Shown here: piece by piece, positions 43,464 to 56,225 of the stretch
Layout: the number at the start of each line of letters is the position of its first letter
Numbering within the stretch: position 1 is the first letter of the stretch
Source of the DNA: Hydra vulgaris
Lineage: Eukaryota > Cnidaria > Hydrozoa > Anthoathecata > Hydridae
Direction of reading: 5' to 3'
DNA length: 64,000 bases
Assembly: GCF_038396675.1 (NCBI RefSeq)
Contig: NC_088928.1
Coordinates: 17,633,501 to 17,697,500 of the forward strand
Made by a program: the position numbers and the translations under genes
The notes under the pieces: generated by a model
What the model was told of the DNA's origin: nothing
Seen by the model: the letters and a program-made list of their open reading frames with translations, nothing else
Databases searched by the model: none

Positions 43464-44042
43464 ATCCCTCTAAAAAATGAAGCGTTGATTTGATGTTGAT
43501 TAACGTTGATTTTGCGTTGACATTAGCGATCAACAGCGATCAGCTATAAATGGACGTTGTAGCAACGGCAATATTATCAACAGCAAATCAACGTTTATTT
43601 ACAAACACTGAGCGTTCGTTGATTTTCTGTTGACAAAAAACAAATTTATTGAGCCGTTTACTAACAGTAATTTGCAGAGCAAACAGCATGTTCTGCTGGG
43701 ATTTTTTTGTTATTTTTGGTGGTAATAAAACGTTTGTTCAAATTTTAATTATATTACGGTATGAAATGAATATAAACTTTATTGAAAAACATATACTTTA
43801 TTTAGTAATTATATTTTCAGTTCTTGAATAAAGATTATCCTAATGAAATTAGGGTAGTTCTTTAACATTACTATTATCATAGCAAATTAGTAATGTTTAT
43901 GATTGCAAGTATTTGCCTGATAAATTCTGACTGCAAATTTAAATCATATAGTACAAAATACAATTTAAATTGTTTTTTTCTGTATAAGAATAATAATTCT
44001 TTTCTTTTTTTTCTTTTGTGATGTAATAAAATAAAGATAATA

Positions 44043-45540
44043 ATGTCTAAATGTGACAGAAGCCTGTACATGAGAGAATTTATGAAAGAAAAACGAGATA
44101 CTGAAAAAAGAATAAAATATCTTCTTGAAGAGTGCAATATTGTTGGTAGAGGGAATTATGTTCATCTAGATTCAGACATTCAAAAGATTTTTAAAGTTTC
44201 TAAAGATGTGCACATCGATATATTGATGTTTTCAATCACTTTGCCTGAAAATAAATTTTGTTTAAGTAAAGTTGAATCTAATTATGGTGATGTTGATGAC
44301 ATTACTGTTGAAAATAGTTTATACAGTAGTATTGATACTCTAACTTCAACAAAAGATTTTTTATATGAGCGGACATTAAAATACTGTATAAAAGATGATG
44401 CTTTAAATGCACTTTTATTTCACTTAAATAAATTTACTCCATCTATACCGAAATGCAGGCAGACATTACAAAAATCTCTTCAAAAAGTTAATGTTTTATA
44501 TGTCAGTGGAAGCGATTATATATATCTTGGATTTGAAAGTGCAATCGATTATTATATATCAACAGTTGGAAATAAGGAAAAGCTTGATCTAATTGTAAGT
44601 ATTGATGGTGCATCTATGTACAATAGTAAAAAGACTTCCATTTGGCCTATACTAATTACAATTAACAGAAAAAGACCATATGCTGTTGCAATTTGGTATG
44701 GTCAGGGAAAACCAAACAATTTGAATGAGTACTTTAAAGATTTTATTCTTGAAATAAAAAAAATGGGTATAAACAGCTGCAGGTGACTATTAAAGCTTTT
44801 GTTTTTGATGCGCCTGCAAGAGCATTTGTTAAATGCATTATAGGGCATAGTGGCTACCATAGCTGTGAAAGATGTATGGCAGTTGGCACACAAAAAGATG
44901 GTGTAAGATTATTGGAAACAACTGCTTTACTTTGTACTGACATGGCTTTTAATAATAGTTTTATAAAGATCATCAACTTGAGAGTCTTTCTCCGCTTGAT
45001 CAGTTAAATTTCCCAATGGTAAATGGATTCCCATTGGACTATATGCACCTTATATGTCTTGGGGTAGTTAAAAAACTTCTAATAAACTGGTGTAAAGGTC
45101 CCCAATGTATTAGAATAAGTCAATCTGTTAAAGACAGTATTTCAAACGAACTCATAAATTTACGAAGTTATACACCATCCAATTTTCAACGTGAAAAATG
45201 AATTGTTAGTTTTGCCATATGCTAAACAGTTGCTTATATGGTTTGTTAGAGAAGTGCAAATTTTGTATGGGGAGATTTTTGTAACATACAATGTTCATAG
45301 CATGATTCATTTAGCTGATGATTGTGTTAACTTTGGGGAGAGTCTTGATCATCTATCAGCTTTTCCTTTTGAAAACTTTTGGGTCAAATTAAAAAAATGG
45401 TGCAAAAATCACATCAGACTGTTGCCCAAATAGTGAATCAACTAAATGAGAGAAAAAAGTTTGATATTTTTCTTAGAGAAAGGAATGGTAAAGGAATTTC
45501 TGTCCAAGTGGTAAATAAAAAGATCACATCAAATCTATGA
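44043..45540 (+). pseudogene. Transposase of the CMC-like element, degraded
   Basis: The first 247 codons are open (ATG at 44043), including LDLIVSIDGASMYNSKKTS with a candidate catalytic Asp and AVAIWYGQGKP. After a frameshift near 44770 it continues VTIKAFVFDAPARAFVKC (second Asp) and GHSGYHSCERC (zinc-binding). After another shift near 44970 come FPLDYMHLICLGVVKKLL and, following an internal deletion near 45200, FVREVQILYGEIF, YNVHSMIHLADD and SAFPFENFWVKLKK (candidate Glu). The block order matches animal EnSpm/CACTA-type transposases. Two frameshifts and the deletion make it non-functional. Confidence 0.82.
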
Positions 45541-46181
45541 GAGTTTATTTCATTCAAGACAAAGGGTTTTATTTTAGTAGAAGAGGTTTTGTAGATCTTT
45601 TAAAATGCAAGGCTCTAAATCCTCATTCCATTCAAAAGTTTTTTTCTGATTGTTCTGAAACATCTTATTTAGACGTTTGTTATGTAAATTCATTAGCCAA
45701 CCTAAAAACAATTTTTCTGAAAAAAAAGAACTTTTGAAAAAAGGCTTGATGATCAAAAAGTTCAAAAACCTGTTCAAAAAGGTGGTTATGCTTTTTTTCT
45801 GCCTAGATATAGTGATATTGCTTATGATCACTGATTTCTTGAATTAAAAACACAAATTTTGATTATACTTGCTGACCATCATTTTTTAAAGAATGTCTGT
45901 GCATGTGTCATTTTGTAAAATTTGTTATAAATTTGTCAAATATATAGTTTATTGAATAATTTTAAAGTGAGTTGAATGCATTTTAATTTATAAATTTTCT
46001 CTGTGAAACAAATATCTGGTATGTATATAGAAATAATAAAATATTTACGCTGGTGTTTTACATTAATAAATCTAAAAAGCGTTTTAAAAAAATTTATTGT
46101 TTTTAATCTCTAATGTATTTTTAATTTTATTTTGTAACTTATATAAGATTGTTTAGAATTAAATTGCACCAGAATATTGAA

Positions 46182-48575
46182 ATGTCAATTTTTAAATGGA
46201 AAAATTAAAGAAGTGGAAGTGATTGCTAAAAGTTGGATGAAAAATGATAGGAAATGCTTCTGGCCGCCATTTAAAAATCCGCTGCATTTCGTAAAGCTGT
46301 CACAACCTTGCAGGCACTGGAAGATATACCCAGGCAGGCACTGGAAGATATACCCAGCTAGGATTTTATACACTACAGGTTTGCATATTACTATAAAAAA
46401 ATGTAAAATAATTGAATTAGATACTGAACTGTATGTTTTGACCAGTGCACTGGAGAGGATAAACATGTGCTGATGCAAATTTATTTTGGACCCCCTTTAC
46501 AATATGACTATGCTCTCATTTAATATCACTTATTTTAAATCCAATATTCCAATTGGCATATGTTTAAATAATATGTTCTGAATGTCTTTAGAATGTTTAA
46601 AAAAGATTTCCAACCATTAAAAAAAGTTTTTTTAATCATTGACAAAAACATTTTTATTTTGGAGTCTTTATAAAAAACAAGTTTTTTTAACAATGTTTTT
46701 AGTTTTTTTTTTAAACTTTTAGTTTTTTTTTTAAACTCTTAGTGTTTTTTAAAAACTAAAAAATTCATTAATTTTCATGGGTTTTTCATTAAAATTCATT
46801 AATTTTTATGCCGTGCACCAACTGCACCCCGTTCTCATAGGGCCTGCTTTTGCCGCAAACATTTCAATTACATTTTCATTAGATATTGATAAATGATTTT
46901 ACGTACATAGATTTGTGTTTAGATTTTTATGAAGAAGCTCAGTCACGCTTAGAAAAAGCAGCAGATGCTTCAAATATTGAAAATGACACCGCAGAGAAAA
47001 AAGGGACCAAGCGAAAGTAAATTTTACTAAAATTAGTTTTTAATAAATAAAAAATTTTACAATAAAGAATTACACAAATCATGTACTTTTTTTGTTTAAA
47101 AACTAAAGTTTATATTAAAGGAGAAAGACGGCAATGACATTCTGTGAAAGTGATGAAGATATTGTGGTTGGTGATGAAGGACTATACGGAAGACATTATT
47201 TTGATAGTTCAAATAGCCAAAGAACATCTAACATGATTCCAAATATAGCAGGTTAACTATTTTTGTAAAAGAAAAATAATGGTTTGTTAAAATAAACATG
47301 CTTTTTTTTTACTGAATTATAGATGTTTTTAAATCGATATCAACTCCCCATTTACACAGTGAAATAGCAAGCTTTTCAGTTGCTGAAAATAACATTGAAT
47401 TCTCAAAAGAAACTAATCTATCTCAAGGGAAAATGATGTTGTCTTCAAATATATTGGTAAAAAAAAGTCCTAATATTGTGTTTGTTCTAATTAAAATCTG
47501 TGTGCGTGTGCAGTAAAAAAATTAAGAGAAATCAGAACTATATGTTATAGAATATAATTTTGTTGACAAATATTTTATAAATATATGTTTGTTGACAAGT
47601 TTAAATAAAAATCACTATAGAATGTTTAAAAATTTTGTTTAATTTTTGTATGTATATTTTATCTATATCTAGGTAGAAAATGGCTCTAAAAATTGTGTTT
47701 TGGATAAAGAGGATAGCAGAGAAAGATATTGGTCTTGCGAGGGTAAATAAAGTTTTTAAGAATGTATATTTCAACGTGTTAATCAAAGTTTTATTTATTT
47801 TTTCCATTTAGGTAATTTTTCATGATTAAATTTTTACAAAATATTTTACATAAATAATAATAATATTATTTATTTTAATACATTATTTTTTTAAGATTTT
47901 CAAAAAGTTGCGTTGAGTTGGATGGCAAAAATAGATAAAAAGGTACTACTGTTGCTTTTTATTTTAATTTCAAGGATTACATATGGCCCCCACAAATTTT
48001 CAAAATTTTCAATCAAATCAGAAAAGTGATTCAAGAATCAAAAAATCCATGTATTGAAATCAAGATAATTTCATTCTTATAGAATGAACATAATATGTAT
48101 TCTGACCCTTAAGTAATTTTTATTTTTTTAATAATAGATGAGTTCTCTTAGTCGTTGTGGAGGTAATACTCCATATAAATCGGCTTTTGCTTTTGGAAAG
48201 TTGTTGATGAGCGAAGACGCTGGGGCCTGTTTTAATGTCTCTGGTGGTTCATTGAAGATAAATTTTAAAACATACACCCTGTATCATATGATAGTGGGTA
48301 AGAATGGTTTTATGCATTTTTTTAGATTTTTCTTTTTACAGGAAATATATTTTGTTTATCCCAGTCAGTCATTTATGTAACTATTTGCTATAATTTCTGC
48401 AGTTTGATTTTTTTCAAATTTGATTTGAATTTTCGATTTAGATGCGATTACACGACAGCATCATGATGCAAAAATTTGCGAATGTCATTCAGGCATTTCG
48501 GAATTTTTAAGGCAATCAGGAACACGACTCAATCGAAAAGTTTTAAAAATGAACAATGCTGCAAACGATAAATAA
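46182..48575 (+). CDS. Spliced accessory protein of the CMC-like element (DUF4806-like C-terminus)
   Basis: Eight exons: about 46182-46378, 46923-47016, 47121-47251, 47323-47456, 47673-47742, 47896-47942, 48138-48297 and 48442-48575. Every junction is GT..AG and all phases match through to TAA. Exon 1 carries SWMKNDRKCFWPPFKNP and WKIYPARILYTT, an N-terminal block I associate with proteins of animal EnSpm-like elements. It also holds an in-frame 24-bp tandem duplication (RHWKIYPG) and a probable one-base frameshift near 46207 after MSIFKWK. The middle is acidic and unstructured. The last two exons (SSLSRCGGNTPYKSAFAFGK... to FLRQSGTRLNRKV) resemble DUF4806, a small helical domain common in such transposons. 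Function unknown; a DNA-binding cofactor role is only a guess. Confidence 0.72.
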
Positions 48576-48827
48576 ATTGTTTGAAAATGTAAATTTTGTG
48601 TTAAATTCAATAAAAAACTTTCTTACTTAACGCAGTGCCTACTTTATTTCATTATTCTTTTGAGTTAGCTTTGAATTGCTCTATCAATAAATTTTTTGCT
48701 AAATCCTTTATTTACAGCCTGTTTTTTACAAAACAAATAAATATTTGAGCAATATGTATAAATTTTATATACAAATATTTTATATAAATACATATATACA
48801 TACATAATATATATAAATTATAAATTA

Positions 48828-48985
48828 GTAGAAAATCACTTGACAAAAATTTTTTCATTTAACACTGTGTTCCATCAATAAAAAGACTCATCAAAAATAA
48901 TGAGTTTTTTTTATTGATAAGAGCATTTCTGATGAGTCTTACAGTGTTAAATGAAAAAAATTTTGTTTGGTGATTTCCTACTAAT
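48828..48985. repeat. Imperfect long inverted repeat inside the CMC-like element
   Basis: TTTTTTCATTTAACACTGT on the left and its complement ACAGTGTTAAATGAAAAAA on the right, with nested AAGACTCATCA/TGATGAGTCTT and TCAATAAAAA arms. It lies between the accessory gene and the right TA tract. Confidence 0.85.
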
Positions 48986-49052
48986 TTATAATTGCTCTGT
49001 TCTTTTAAGAACATTGAGCACTCTATTTTGTAGAATACATTTTAAAGTTGTT

Positions 49053-49161
<109 letters not shown>

Positions 49162-49425
49162 CGTAAATTGTTGATATATTTTTTTGATATATGCATCAAA
49201 AGCGATATCAAAATGCCGTTGGCTATTAAAAAAATCAGTGTTGAATCACCAGAATAAATGTTTGTTGATTAAACGTTCAAAAGCAACATTCGATCAACGT
49301 TTTTTGTAAACACCAAATCAACGTTGATAAGTGGCTAACATTTTGGACAAAAAATCAATATGGAATCAATGTTGACGAGAAACATTGAATCAACATCAAA
49401 TCAACGCCTCATTTTTTAGCGGGAT

Positions 49426-51400
49426 ACACCTAATGTATATTTATATCATCAAATATTTTAAAAATATCATGAACAAGATGAACAATAGCCTGATCAGTAG
49501 AGTGGCTCTTTTTAAATCCAAATTGCTTACTATAGAGAATATTGTTTACATTTTAATGTGTTCTAATAACTTTGAAAAGCATGATAGTATGGAGATAGGC
49601 CTGTAATTGGAGACAATAGTCTCATCTCCTGATTTTAGTATAGGTACTACCCTTGCAACTTTAAGTTTATCGGGAAAGATTCATTGGTTTAAAGAGAAAA
49701 TATATGCAAAAGCGGAATTTTTAAATAAGGCATTGATTTAATTACTACATTACTGCTTACATCATCAACTCCATTACCTTTATTTGGTTTAAGTAAGTAC
49801 ATGGCATCAAGCATTTCTGTTTCTGTTAGCATATTATTGTCCATTGTATTATTATTAGAGTTTAGGTATGATTTGAAGCAAGTTTTACTTTTATTTATTT
49901 TTGATGCTAAACTTGGACCTGTGCTAACAAATGCATGGTTAAACGAATTAGCAATTATTGCGTTGTTAATAATTTCACAGTCATTTATAATTAGTTTTTT
50001 TGGCAAACGACTAATATTCATATCTTTTTTACCTATAACCTCTTTTATTATGTTCCAAGTTTTTTGTATATCATTTTTGTTACTTATTTTTGTCAATTGG
50101 CTACTATAGTAAAACTTTTTTGAGCGCTTTACAATCGTCACAAAAAGGCGATTATAGTTTTTATAGTTTGTTTCGTTATTAAAAGTTCTTTTTTTAATGA
50201 ACTTCTCATACAATCGTTGCTTTTTATTCGAAGATTTTATGATTCCGGGTGTTATCCAGGGATTTTGTAAAGTTTTTGTTTTAATAAATTTAGTTGTTTT
50301 TGGGAATGCTTTATTGTAGTGACATTCAAATGTATGATAAAATTTACCATAAGCTTCATTAACGTTTTTTGTTTTCATAACAGATTTCCAGTTTGTTGTC
50401 GATAAAAAGCTAATAAATATCACAAAAGAAGCGTCCTTAATTACTCGCTTTTTAGTTTTTACTTTTTTAGAAGGATGATTTAACGATTTTTGTGTTGTTA
50501 TAAAAACCGGAAAATGGTCAGATATGTCTGTAATAAATACTCCAGTTTTAATTTTTATGTTTTTGAAATTAATAATTATAATTTCATCAACTAAAGTAGC
50601 AGTATATTTCGAGCAGGTTTATTTATAGTTGGAATAAATCCATTTTAAAACATATTATTGAAAAAAGTTCTGACGTCTTTGTTTTTGTTGTATTCAAGTA
50701 AATCTAAATTCAGATCGCCTACGAAGTAAACGCATTTGCCACATAATTCTTCGCTAATAATTAAGCTTTTAATTTGTTTGTTAAATGCTTTTTTATTACC
50801 AGAAGGCGGTCTGTATATGACGTGTACAACTGCGTTCTTGCAAGTTTTGTTTACAACTTCAATTGATAGCAATTCAAAATCATACGTAGCAGCAAAATAA
50901 TTTTTGCGTAGTTTGAAATCTAAGGAGTTGTGGATAAAAATGCATAGCCCTCCACCTGTTTTTTCAGAGTCTCTAATTTGATGAAAACTTTATAATTATT
51001 AAGTTGAAAATTAGAATTGTTTTCAATTTCCTTATCGCGGCCCCATGTTTCGGTTAGACATATAATTTGAAAGTTAATTTTGACACTAAATAAAAATTGT
51101 TTGAATTTCTCAAAATTTTTTGGAGGCTCCTTATTAAGGTGTAGGATAGATAATGCAGTTGAATTTTTCTCAGCAGTAATACTTGAGATATCTGAACTAT
51201 AGTAATAAGGACTTATATTTAATAATCCCTCCTCATCATTATAAAATTTAATATCTATATCTGCTTGATTTTTTAACGGTATATATTTGTTTATTAGGAA
51301 AGGTTCAAGCTTATTTATGTCAATATTATTAAAAGCGCTATGATCAAAATTATTCCTAAATAATCGATTAGTTTTCATTTTAAAAATATAAATTTAAGAT
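49426..51400 (-). pseudogene. LINE B ORF2, endonuclease and N-terminal reverse transcriptase
   Basis: Read 51400 to 49426. Apurinic-type endonuclease motifs: LSILHLN, IICLTETWG, VIYRPPSGN and FVGDLNLDLL. Then the linker (NPWITPGIIKSS, NYNRLFVTIVKRSKKFYYS) and the start of the polymerase: KPNKGNGVDDVSSNVV, ARVVPILKSGDE and NYRPISILSCFSKLLE. Frameshifts lie near 50965 and 49689, and a stop near 50643 interrupts the endonuclease. The reading stops at the AT duplication of the DNA transposon and resumes at 43463. Confidence 0.86.
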
Positions 51401-51522
51401 AACAATTATAAATAAATAAAAAATTAATTAATTTTCCTTTCGAACCCACTCATAAACGATTAGTTTATCGTAAGATATTATTGCAAACTTGTCAAACTTT
51501 CGTTCCTTTTTCATTCGTTCTT

Positions 51523-52343
51523 TTAGATCTTTCTTATTAATATTGTTTCTGCGCAGTAATCTTCATTAACGTAGATTTTTTTTCCTTTTAATTTTTGGAC
51601 GTTTTTTAAAATAGCAACTTTATTTTTATAATTTAGAAGTTTAATAACAACTGTTTTAATTTTTTTCGAGTCTCTAATCCCAGTCCTATGGGCCCGTTTA
51701 ATTTTTATATTTTTCAATCCAAGTAAATCTTCGAAGAATTTTTGCATTTTTAATTCAGTCTCATTCCAATTTTCGTTTTCACTTTCTTTTAATCCGTCAG
51801 TTCTCAAGTTATTTCTTCTTGAACGGTCTTCTATTTCTTCTTGAACAATTTTTAAATTATTTCTTCTTGAACGGTCTTCTATTTCTCTAAGTTTACTTTT
51901 TATTTTCGTGATCTCACTATTATCTTTTATCTTGTTATTTCTTTTGTTTTTTTGTTCAGTAATTCTAATTTACCTGAGATAATATCATCGTTTGCGTGAA
52001 TGAATTTCTGCATTTCACTGAATTCAGTTACCAGCAACGTCACGGATTTATTTGTTAATTCAAGTTCGTTTATAATGGCAATTATTTTATTTGAGTTATC
52101 AATAATATCTTTATCATTCTTATGAAGTCGTTCAGTAATAATTTTCATGTTTGCAGCTGTTATGGAAGCAAATATTTTTTCGTGCTCTTTTAGTAATTTT
52201 CTAGTTTCGTTTAGGATGTCGATTTTTTGCTTTTCAAGCATTTCAGAGAACAATTTTTCGATACAATTTATATCCCTAACACGAATTTGAACGATACCAA
52301 GAAAATAGAAGAAAAATGTTTTTAATAATAGTAACAATAACAT
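51523..52343 (-). pseudogene. LINE B ORF1 (coiled coil plus RRM-like region)
   Basis: Two overlapping frames on the minus strand. The first, 138 codons, is a long amphipathic coiled-coil segment (KLFSEMLEKQKIDILNETRK onward). The second, 94 codons, includes KMQKFFEDLLGL, KIKRAHRTG and VVIKLLNYKNKVAILKN, typical of the RRM-like domain of LINE ORF1 RNA-binding proteins. A frameshift separates them. The product would coat LINE RNA. Confidence 0.75.
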
Positions 52344-52459
52344 TAAAAATAAAAAAAAAGTTTGAGCAAAAATTTTCTAAGTTTTAAAACGCTTTAAAAC
52401 TGCTCTCTATTGTTTGAATTTTTGTAAATGATTAATTTTTTGAATTTTCAAATATGATC

Positions 52460-54079
52460 AAAAAAAGATTGCTGAAAGTCTTAACAATTATTATACAAAC
52501 ATCGGAAACACACTAGCTAATAAAATAACTCAAAGTAAAAAAGTATTTAAATCAAATTTAAAATAAGTGGACTTTGTAATGCACGAGTTTGACTTCTCTT
52601 CTGATGAGCTTCGAAATGCATGTAAAACAATACAATCAAAAAAGAGTCCGGGCATTGATGACATAAGCTCTCAGGTGGTTAAAGAAGTTAATGATGTTAT
52701 TGAATATCCCCTATTGTATATCTTTAATCTCTCATTAGTAAGTGTTTTTCCTGAACACTTAAAATCAGCACGCGTAGTTCCCATATATAAAAGCGGAGAT
52801 AACTCTACTTTATCAAATTATAGGCCTATCTTTATTCTTTCATGCTTCTCGAATGTACTAGAGCGCATAATGTACAACAGACTTTTTTCATACCTCCAAA
52901 ATCACAATATCCTTTTTAATAACCAATACGTATTTAAAAAAGACCATTCAACTGAACATGCAGTAATAAAGTTAGTTAATTAAATTTTGAATGGGTTTGA
53001 CAAAAATCAATATTCACTGTATCGAACGCCTTTGACAAATCGATATTATTTATCGATTTGTCAAAGGCGTTCAATACAGTGGATCACGAGATCTTTCTAT
53101 ACAAACTTAGTAATTATGGTATACAAAATAGAAATCTAAAATGGTGGAGATGCTATCTAATCAATCGGAAACAAGCTTTATATTACAATAAAGCTTACAC
53201 TTCCCTTCAAACCATTACTTGCGGCGTTCCTCAAGAATCTATTCTAGGTCCTTTGCTTTTTCTTGTCTATATTAACGACATATTTTTATCATCTCGTATA
53301 CTGAATTTTATTCTTTTTGCAGATGACACCCAAGCTATCTACACCCACTCAAATATTAAAACTATTTTTAACACAGTAAATCAGGAGCTTGAAGAGCTAA
53401 GCAATTGGTTGAAGGCCAACAAACTTTCCTTGAACATTGACAAAAGCAAATACGTTCTTTTCACAAAACCATCAAAGTCAGACACATTACCATTAAAACT
53501 TCCAGATATTTTAGTTGACAAAACAAAATTAAAAAGAGCATTTTCTGAGAAGTTTCTAGTAGTCATTCTAGATGAACATATTAGCTGGAAAAAGCATATC
53601 AAGTTGTTAGAAAATAAAATATCTAAAAGGGATTTTGCATAAATTGGGATTATGCATAAAACTAAGTATATTTTAAATAAAATATGTCTAAAAAGTTTAT
53701 ACTTTGCATTTGTTCATAGCTACATTAGCTACTGCAATGTTGCCTGGGCAAGTACTTACCAATCAAAGCTAGACCAAGTCTATAAAAAACAAAAGCAAGC
53801 ATGCCGCATATTCACAAATGGATATGTAAATGGAGCGTTCTTAATATTTATGAACAAACCATCTATAGCATCCTTCAGTTTATGTTCAAAGTAAAAATTA
53901 GTTAGGTCCCAAAAATATTCCATAATTACTTCTATCTTATTGATCATAAATACGAAACAAAACATTCTGAGCAAAACTACTATATTCCAAAAATGCCTTT
54001 GAGACAATCCAAAATCTCAATATCTAGAAGAGGAATTTTATGGCAGGATTTTGTTCGTTTAGGAATTAATATTAATTAA
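52460..54079 (+). pseudogene. LINE A reverse transcriptase
   Basis: SKKSPGIDDISSQVVKE, ARVVPIYKSGDNSTLSNYRP, then (after the inverted repeat at 53015-53081) SKAFNTVDHEIF, CGVPQESILGPLLFLVYIND, ILFADDTQAIY (catalytic FADD), WLKANKLSLNIDKSKYV and AWASTYQSKLDQVYKKQKQA. Stop codons occur at 52981 and 53640, and the segment around 53000 is replaced by an inverted copy of the next coding block. Confidence 0.88.
53015..53081. repeat. 31-bp inverted repeat (one mismatch), 5-nt spacer
   Basis: The right arm is LINE A coding sequence (ATCGATTTGTCAAAGGCGTT, encoding the DLSKAF block). The left arm is its reverse complement, occupying the place of the preceding codons. Confidence 0.95.
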
Positions 54080-54099
54080 ATATTAGGTCTTTATTTACT

Positions 54100-56010
54100 A
54101 AATTTAGCATGGGTACTAAATTGAAGCCTGCACTTCTTATAAAAGTGATATTTTTATATTTGGTTGCTATGGATACCTAGTTTTGCTTAGCAACAGCCTA
54201 TTTTTGGTAGTTGCAGATGCTTTATGTGTGAAATTTACATTAAAATTAGTTTGTGCATTATTATGAGGTTTTCTCTTCTTATGAGGGAGATATTTATCAT
54301 TTGGCTGCTATGGTTACCTAGTATTATGGATATCTAATTTGCATTGCAACAACCTATTTTGACAAATGCAGATTTTTTACGAGTGCTATATTCACTAAAT
54401 TTGACGTGAGTACCAATACGAGGTCATACTTTATATGGTAGTCATAATTTTTTTAATTCAGTTGCTATGGATACCGATATTGCTTAACAACCAGATAATT
54501 TCCTTAGTTACATGAAGATAAATAAATTTTTACCGGATTTTCAACCGTCCTATTCAAAATAACTATTAAATGCCAAATATTTAGGTAAATAATTTTAGGT
54601 AAAGATTTAAGTTATTAATAATAATAAAAAAAAAAATATTCCAATGAAACATTGATAATTTGCAACACATTCATAATTTATAAAACATACCTACATGCAT
54701 AAAATAAGAAATCATGTTTTATATCGTCAACAGTCGGAGCCTGAAGAAAATCACTTACTCCTTCTGGGAGTTGAGATTTTGAATTTTGAGAATTTGGCCT
54801 TCTCATGCTGTTGATGATTGGGTCTGATGAGCACGAAAGTTTGCAGAATACATTTAGTTAGTTTTCGAACGACTGCATTTGCGTGTGTAGTTTTTACGGA
54901 AACGTTTGAAATTCTTGTTTCGTGCTTCCTGTACCTCTTTAGAGAACATTCCGATAGTCAAGACCATTCTTCTTCCATGTAATAGTATTTTGTGCAAACT
55001 TTGTGGCATGTAATACCATGGGTAGCTCTGCGCAAACAAATGAGTCACCTAAAAGAGGCAAACAATCATGTAATTACAAAACTAAGTTAGCCACAGCTCA
55101 GTATAGGAATAATTTTAACAAATAAACTTACCTAAAAGTAGTACATTTAACATGCATCTGCATTAATTAGCAAAGTTGATGACAATCTGGTCAAGATAAC
55201 ATGCAACTTTTTCAGCAGTAGTACATCCAGCTTTAAAATTTCAGCCGCAACACTTACAGATTGGAAAAAACAACGAGCTGTACTTCCATCATTGGATGTC
55301 CCAGAACCACCAGATCTGGGTACATCAATAAATATTCCAAGACAACTTTTAAAGGCATCTAGGATTCTTTTTTTGATTGTCGTCACAGATAACTTTTCTT
55401 TTGTGCTACGCGCCTTATCTTTTGGTTATCCAATTGAAGACAGCATTCCATCGTTCTAATCCATGCGTGTAATAATGACGAGCCATACTAGAGATATACA
55501 GACAAGACCAGAGTAGTTTGCATTTTCAATTTTTGCTACCATTTTTTCAATATTGTTACTCTCTTTTGGTGTGCTGCCACACACTGAGCAGGACTGTAAT
55601 GCATTGGTCTCGACTGATAAGGCTAATCCCACTTTATTATCTACCATGGTTATTTCAATGATATTTGGCACATTTAAATAATGAAATAAAACTTTTATGT
55701 TATGCAAATTCTGTTATTCGTTTATTACAGCTTAAAATGGTATTACCAAATCCATAACTGTAGCTAAGTATTACCTTTTAAATGTTAAAATGTAATGAAA
55801 TAGCAATAAATACTGTTGTTTCGCAAAAATAAATAAAAAAATTAGGTATCCATAGCAACCAATTAAAATTATAACTTCCATAAGAAGTGTGAATCTCATT
55901 TTAATACACGTATTTAATATAGTGTACATAGCACAAATAAGGAGCTATAAAAATACCGTTAATATAAAAATAAGTTGTTGCTATGTAAAATTTGGTATCA
56001 TAGCAACCAA
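54100..56010 (-). mobile_element. DNA transposon relic with inverted subterminal repeats
   Basis: GGTTGCTATGGATACCTAG with CACTTCTTATAAAAGT at the left (54125-54182) pairs with CACTTCTTATGGAAGT and GGTTGCTATGGATACCTA, present as complement at 55846-55905. The left side has about three tandem copies of a 130-bp unit around CAACAGCCTATTTTTG and GTTGCAGAT. A copy of this unit also lies at 62800-62970. Exact termini and duplication were not determined. Confidence 0.65.
54710..55707 (-). pseudogene. Transposase-like relic in the 54-56 kb element
   Basis: Read 55707 to 54710: VDNKVGLALSVETNALQSC with CSVCGSTPKE; KRILDAFKSCLGIFIDVPRS, GGSGTSNDGSTARCFF; YPWYYMPQSLHKILLHG; SKEVQEARNKNFKRFRKNYT with RKCSRSKTN; and CSSDPIINSMRR. 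This block order is that of a widespread repetitive invertebrate protein (GN/GTSNDGNTAR.F, HKLLIHG, EEAQEARNK, SSDP) generally linked to DNA transposons. Coding pieces are in separate frames; some breaks could be introns, but no clean splice set was found. Confidence 0.72.
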
Positions 56011-56225
56011 ATTGCACTCAATGTGTAGCCTGAAAACGTCTGTCTACGTCCATAAAACCAAGTGTTTTGGCTTCCTTACATTATAAAGGTTTATGACCAT
56101 TCATTTGCTGCCCTAACCCGCCCCAAAAAAGATGCATTTACTACCAAATTACCATTAAGCCATTCCGGAAAGATGATTAAGAATTATTTAACAACAAATG
56201 TAATAAAATAACTCCAGAACTTTAA
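56011..56225. other. Short stretch without a gene
   Basis: Between the transposase relic and the Penelope-like fragment. Nothing recognisable. Confidence 0.5.

Larger units (their letters stand above)
52442..54090 (+). mobile_element. LINE A, 3' part, resumes after LINE B
   Basis: Continues the + strand LINE interrupted at 41849. It includes the reverse transcriptase up to a C-terminal SRRGILWQDF-like end. No clear A tail was recognised. Confidence 0.8.
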
